From Alphaproteobacteria bacterium (GTDB lineage Bacteria > Myxococcota_A > UBA796 > GCA-2862545), in assembly GCA_020632925.1 (NCBI GenBank), contig JACKER010000015.1:124001-188000 (forward strand): DNA of 64,000 nt, read 5' to 3'. Below, piece after piece: positions 60,906 through 64,000 of this stretch; position 1 is the first letter of the stretch, and the number at the start of each line of letters is the position of its first letter. A model generated the notes under the pieces. That model was not told the DNA's origin, made no database searches, and was given only the letters and a program-made list of their open reading frames with translations. Position numbers and translations under genes: made by a program.

Positions 60906-61475
60906 TTACACGGCGATCGCCATCGCCGGACGACCCTCGGGGATCAACGCTCGAACGGCGCTCTCCGACAGGCCCGAGGCCCGCCACCAACGCTCGAGCC
61001 GCGTGAGCTGGAGGCGGCCGTGCCGGGCGGTCGCGCGGCGCTGCGCCCGGAGCACGGAGAGCTCGGCGCGCGCGGTCAGGAGGGCGGCGTTGATCCCGGC
61101 GAGGTCCGCGGCCATCCACCGGAGGCGGTGCGCGGCGATCGGGTCGTCCGGATCGAGCTCGCGGGCCACGAGGTCCATGACCAGCGGCTTGGTCGCCGGC
61201 CCCGAGAAGGCCTCGTCGACGAGATCCTGGTGGCGGGCGAGGGCGGTGTCGCAGCGACGCTCCTCGGCGCGCTGGCGCTCGCGCAGGGCCTCGACCTCCG
61301 CCGACCGCTCGCGGATGCGGTCCTGCAGCCCCCGCGCCCGGCTCGCGACCCCGCGGAGGAAGCGCTCGGCGTCCCCCGACCAGGACGACGGCGGCGTGGC
61401 GGCGGCGATCAGCGTCAGGTCGATGTCGCGCAGGGTGTCCTCGATGGCGGCGTGCTCGGTGACGACGTGGTCCAT
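60906..61475 (-). CDS. Coiled-coil hypothetical protein
   Basis: 189 residues from the ATG at 61475 (GGAGGG upstream; earlier in-frame ATG has none). Almost entirely helical, with heptad-like runs 'RARGLQDRIRERSAEVEALRE' and 'LLTARAELSVLRAQRRATAR'. No signal peptide or membrane span. It is 41 bp downstream of, and codirectional with, the gene at 60103. No family recognised. Confidence 0.68.
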   Translation of the reverse strand: MDHVVTEHAAIEDTLRDIDLTLIAAATPPSSWSGDAERFLRGVASRARGLQDRIRERSAEVEALRERQRAEERRCDTALARHQDLVDEAFSGPATKPLVMDLVARELDPDDPIAAHRLRWMAADLAGINAALLTARAELSVLRAQRRATARHGRLQLTRLERWWRASGLSESAVRALIPEGRPAMAIAV

Positions 61476-61646
61476 GTTCCCTCCCGTCCGCGCGTCGGCG
61501 CGGTCACGGCCTGGCCCTACGCAGGACCCGGGCCAACGGGAGAACCTGGAGTATCGGCGGGTGCCCGTCACCCACCGACGGTCGTCGGGGCATCGACGTC
61601 GACGCGATGGGGATCGTCGCGGCGACGGACGTCCGTCACCGGGTGA

Positions 61647-63413
61647 TCAGCGCGCGCCGATCCGCACCACCGGCCCGTCGAAGGTCGGCACGCTCACGAC
61701 GAAGCGATCGGTCGGGTAGCAGAGCGCCTGCTCCTGCAGGACGCCGATGGCCACCGCCTCGCCGAGCCGGAGACTGTCGTAGTAGTCGGAGAAGTAGTGG
61801 ACGCCCGCCATGTTCCTGGCGATCGCGATGTTGGCGGCGAGCTTGTTCAGCTCCCCCTCGAGCGTCAACGCGCAGGTCGCAGCGTCGCGACGGAGGTGCT
61901 GCCCCCCACCGTCCACCACGTACTGAATCGCCTCGTCGCCTGCCTCGTACCGAAGGAACCCCTCGACCTCGTCGGGCTTGCAGTCCTTGGGCTTGGTCTT
62001 GACCTCTGGCCTGCATCGGCGGACGAGCACCGTGTCGGTGTCGAAGAACGCCTTGAGGATGGTGACGCAGGCGCCGGCGACCGCAGCGTGGCCCGCGCCG
62101 TAGGAGGGGTGCATCGGCGAGCCCTCCTGGAACGCCATCGGCAACAGCGCGTGCTTGGTCCGGGCGCGCACGGCCTTCACGGTGGGGTCGATCGCGGCCT
62201 CCAGCTCCGAGAACCGCCCGCAGACGGTCGGGTGGTCGGTCTCGATCGTCTTGGCCTTCTCGATGCGGGCCGCCAGCGCCTCGGGCCGCAGCCGGAGGTG
62301 CGTGTTGAACTTCTGGTAGCGGACCGCCTTGAGCGCGCGCGTCGCGACCTCGGTCACCAGCGTCAGGATGTGCGGGCCGCCCCACAGCGCGAAGCCCCCG
62401 GCCTGGCGGGCGATGGCGTGGTGGTCTCCCTTGTCGTCGACCGTCGTGTACCTCCCCTGGCCGGAGAGGGCCTGGAACGAGGGATCGAAGGGCGTCCCCA
62501 TCGCCAGCAGGATCAGACAGGCGTTGAGGTAGGCCTCGTACAGCGCGTCGTAGTGGACATAGGTCGCGAGATCGCGGGGCGTGGTGACGAACCGTCGGCC
62601 ATCGTCGAACAGGTCCGGGTCGCACTGGGTCGCCGCGCCATTCTGGACGTCGAGCCAGGACTTCCAGTCGGTCATGTAGTCCTGCTGCTTGGCGATGGGC
62701 ACGCGCTGGTCGATCTGCAGCGCCCCGTACCGGATCTTCCCGTCCTTCAGGCCCGTGCTCCAGGTCTGGTCGGGCGTCCCCACCAGCAGGAACTGGGACA
62801 CGAACGGGCCGCGCTCCACGCCGGGGCTCGACCCGCGGAACACGGTCTGGGCGTCGAGCTTCCCGGCGGCGTCGGTCTTGCGGGGCCGACCGGGGAAGCC
62901 CGCCGTCGCGTACGCCGTCCCGTTGAGGCGCGCGAGCGTCTCGGCGACCGAGCTGTTCGTGGAGCCGGCTTGGAGGTCGGTGAGCGGGACGTCGCGGAGC
63001 AGCGCGAGCTCGTAGACCTCGGCGAGCTCGAACGCCAGCTCGTCCGAGCCGAGCCTGGGCGCTGGCGGCATGGTCACGGCCTGCGCGTCCGGACCCTCGA
63101 GGTCGAACACCAGGCCCGCGGTCGGCGCCTCCCACGGACGCTCCGGCGCCATCACGCCAGGGACACGAGCGGTGAACGGGTCGACGAAGCCGCCGTCGAT
63201 CGCCTCGCGGAACGCGCGGAAGTCTGCCGCATCCTCGATCAGGCCGGTCTTGCTTCCGTGCTTCAGCCCCTTGGTGAAGCTCATCGCGTAGTTGGCGGAC
63301 GCGTAGGCCTGCTCGTCACCATTGGCGCGGTGGTGGACGCGGTTGCGCTCCCTGGCCAGCGACGCCGCGGCGACGCGGACCTCGTACGCAGCATCGGCTC
63401 GATCCTTCGACAT
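61647..63413 (-). CDS. Vanadium-dependent haloperoxidase-family protein
   Basis: 588 residues from the ATG at 63413 (GGAGG upstream). The vanadate/phosphate site is assembled from K-x(n)-RP (YQKFNTHLRLRPEAL), H435-PSYGAGH442 and R533-x5-H539 (ARNMAGVHYFSD), the three parts of the VHPO/PAP2 active site. The serine of the classical SGH is Ala440 here. VHPOs oxidise halides with H2O2; PAP2 relatives are phosphatases, so halogenating activity is not proven. No signal peptide is clear. There is no biosynthetic cluster beside it. Confidence 0.85.
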   Translation of the reverse strand: MSKDRADAAYEVRVAAASLARERNRVHHRANGDEQAYASANYAMSFTKGLKHGSKTGLIEDAADFRAFREAIDGGFVDPFTARVPGVMAPERPWEAPTAGLVFDLEGPDAQAVTMPPAPRLGSDELAFELAEVYELALLRDVPLTDLQAGSTNSSVAETLARLNGTAYATAGFPGRPRKTDAAGKLDAQTVFRGSSPGVERGPFVSQFLLVGTPDQTWSTGLKDGKIRYGALQIDQRVPIAKQQDYMTDWKSWLDVQNGAATQCDPDLFDDGRRFVTTPRDLATYVHYDALYEAYLNACLILLAMGTPFDPSFQALSGQGRYTTVDDKGDHHAIARQAGGFALWGGPHILTLVTEVATRALKAVRYQKFNTHLRLRPEALAARIEKAKTIETDHPTVCGRFSELEAAIDPTVKAVRARTKHALLPMAFQEGSPMHPSYGAGHAAVAGACVTILKAFFDTDTVLVRRCRPEVKTKPKDCKPDEVEGFLRYEAGDEAIQYVVDGGGQHLRRDAATCALTLEGELNKLAANIAIARNMAGVHYFSDYYDSLRLGEAVAIGVLQEQALCYPTDRFVVSVPTFDGPVVRIGAR

Positions 63414-63473
63414 CTTCGTCCTCCTGGTCGGACCCTCCGTACCCATCGGTGGGCCGTCCCACCCCCAACTCGT

Positions 63474-63490
63474 GTTGACGTCGAGTCAAC
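63474..63490. promoter_or_regulatory. Palindrome between divergent haloperoxidase and lipoprotein genes
   Basis: GTTGAC-GTCGA-GTCAAC, a 6-bp inverted repeat with a 5-base spacer, in the 175-bp divergent gap. It resembles an operator; no clear -10 sequence lies at proper spacing on either strand. Confidence 0.4.
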
Positions 63491-63588
63491 GGTGTCGGCC
63501 GACAAGGACTTGCATCGAGGGACCGTGTGGGAACCGCGTGAGACGCCCGAACCCGCGGCCGTCGCTACGCCATCGTGCAGGAGGGCCG

Positions 63589-64000
63589 ATGCGCTGGTGG
63601 ACCTGGACGTGGATGGCGGTGGTCGCGTGCTCGGGGAGCGACGAGGCCAAGGACGAGGCCGACGACGTGGAGGCCGACGCCGACAGCGACGCGGACACGG
63701 ACGCGGACAGCGACGCGGACGCCGACAGCGACGCGGACACGGACGCGGACAGCGATGCGGACACGGACGCGGACACCGACGTCGCCACGGGCGACACGGG
63801 CGGCCCGACGGACACCGGCCCGACGCAGCCGTTCTTCGTCACCGTCCAGAACGACTCGTTCGAGGCCCCGCAGATGTCCGCGGCCAGCGACTGGACCAAC
63901 GGCGTGAGCGGGTGGAGCGGCGGCGGGGTCGTGTGGCTCGGCCCGGGGAGCATGTTCCAGACGAGCCCGCTCGCGGGGCCCGCGACCGGAAACCAGGCGC
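63589..64000 (+). CDS. Lipoprotein with Asp-rich repeat linker, 3'-truncated
   Basis: The reading frame starts at ATG 63589 (GGAGGG upstream) and runs off the window. Signal MRWWTWTWMAVVAC gives a lipidated Cys14. An acidic linker of repeated D-A-D-[ST]-D-A-D units (residues ~30-65) is followed by a Gly/Thr/Pro hinge (VATGDTGGPTDTGP). A domain then begins 'FFVTVQNDSFEAPQ...GWSGGG', like carbohydrate-binding or PEP-CTERM-type jelly-roll domains. Such Asp-rich linkers are common in myxobacterial surface lipoproteins. Confidence 0.78.
   Translation, partial: MRWWTWTWMAVVACSGSDEAKDEADDVEADADSDADTDADSDADADSDADTDADSDADTDADTDVATGDTGGPTDTGPTQPFFVTVQNDSFEAPQMSAASDWTNGVSGWSGGGVVWLGPGSMFQTSPLAGPATGNQA
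63677..63781 (+). repeat. Asp-rich coding repeat (GACGCGGACACG-type)
   Basis: In-frame dodecamer-like repeats of GAC-GCG-GAC-[ACG/AGC] encode the (DAD[ST])n linker of the lipoprotein. Codon pairs repeat almost exactly, so length variation by slippage is expected. Confidence 0.85.

Noticed and set aside
61647..63413. Halogenated natural-product gene cluster around the haloperoxidase
   Set aside because: No polyketide, peptide or terpene synthase genes flank it.
63589..64000. RTX/calcium-binding toxin repeat
   Set aside because: The repeat is DAD[ST]DAD without the glycine pattern GGxGxD; it is a flexible acidic linker.

Overview
The window is about 70% G+C and gene-dense, with short gaps, many GTG/TTG starts and many stop-start overlaps. 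Several things point to Myxococcota (the former myxobacterial Deltaproteobacteria). There is a Ser/Thr kinase fused to an ATPase and TPRs, and there are two sigma-54 activators. Two proteins carry an AgmX/PglI-type TonB-like C-terminus, inside or near a cluster of large TPR envelope proteins like the Myxococcus gliding-transducer locus. There are also many secreted or lipid-anchored proteins of unknown function and an Asp-rich (D-A-D-x) linker lipoprotein. This assignment is inference from gene content; no 16S or marker tree is available here.

Layout. 1-4.5 kb: end of an unknown gene, a kinase-ATPase-TPR protein and a GST. 4.5-6.6 kb: ribBA-ribH-nusB. 6.65-7.35 kb: a non-coding composite repeat bounded by inverted heptamer arrays. 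7.4-9.4 kb: DUF2752, a glutamine amidotransferase, an IscA-type protein with a ferredoxin, tRNA-Phe and a small lipoprotein. 9.4-15 kb: an NtrC-type response regulator translationally coupled to an SppA peptidase with a beta-rich N-terminal extension, then divergent dacB. 15.1-26.8 kb: the most distinctive block, eight genes for a probable envelope-spanning machine (coiled-coil/TPR periplasmic proteins, a TPR lipoprotein, a 76-residue secreted protein, an FHA-like/TM/TonB-C protein and an outer-membrane barrel). 27-34 kb: ftsK, lolA, rimO, a second TonB-C protein and ctpA. 34-39.7 kb: nadD, a kelch lipoprotein, pgeF, a TPR lipoprotein and an acyl-CoA carboxylase beta subunit. 39.7-40 kb: a second, smaller copy of the heptamer element. 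40-42.7 kb: the classical rpsP-khpA-rimM-trmD-rplS-yraN operon.

42.7-64 kb is accessory. It holds a CapA-like lipoprotein, a sigma-54 activator and a tandem family of five Asp-box beta-propeller proteins. The third and fourth are near-identical and the fifth is broken by a 74-bp frame-disrupting segment. Then come a TPR protein with a degenerate ATPase half, a DUF347/COG4705 membrane protein, a heterodimeric ABC exporter with one canonical and one degenerate ATP site, and a TetA-like MFS pump. The window ends with three small unknown proteins, a vanadium-haloperoxidase-type enzyme and the start of an Asp-rich lipoprotein.

Core housekeeping operons (riboflavin, translation, envelope lipoprotein transport, cell division) alternate with lineage-specific envelope genes. 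The recurring theme is the cell envelope: many products carry short signal peptides or lipoboxes, often without a basic n-region.
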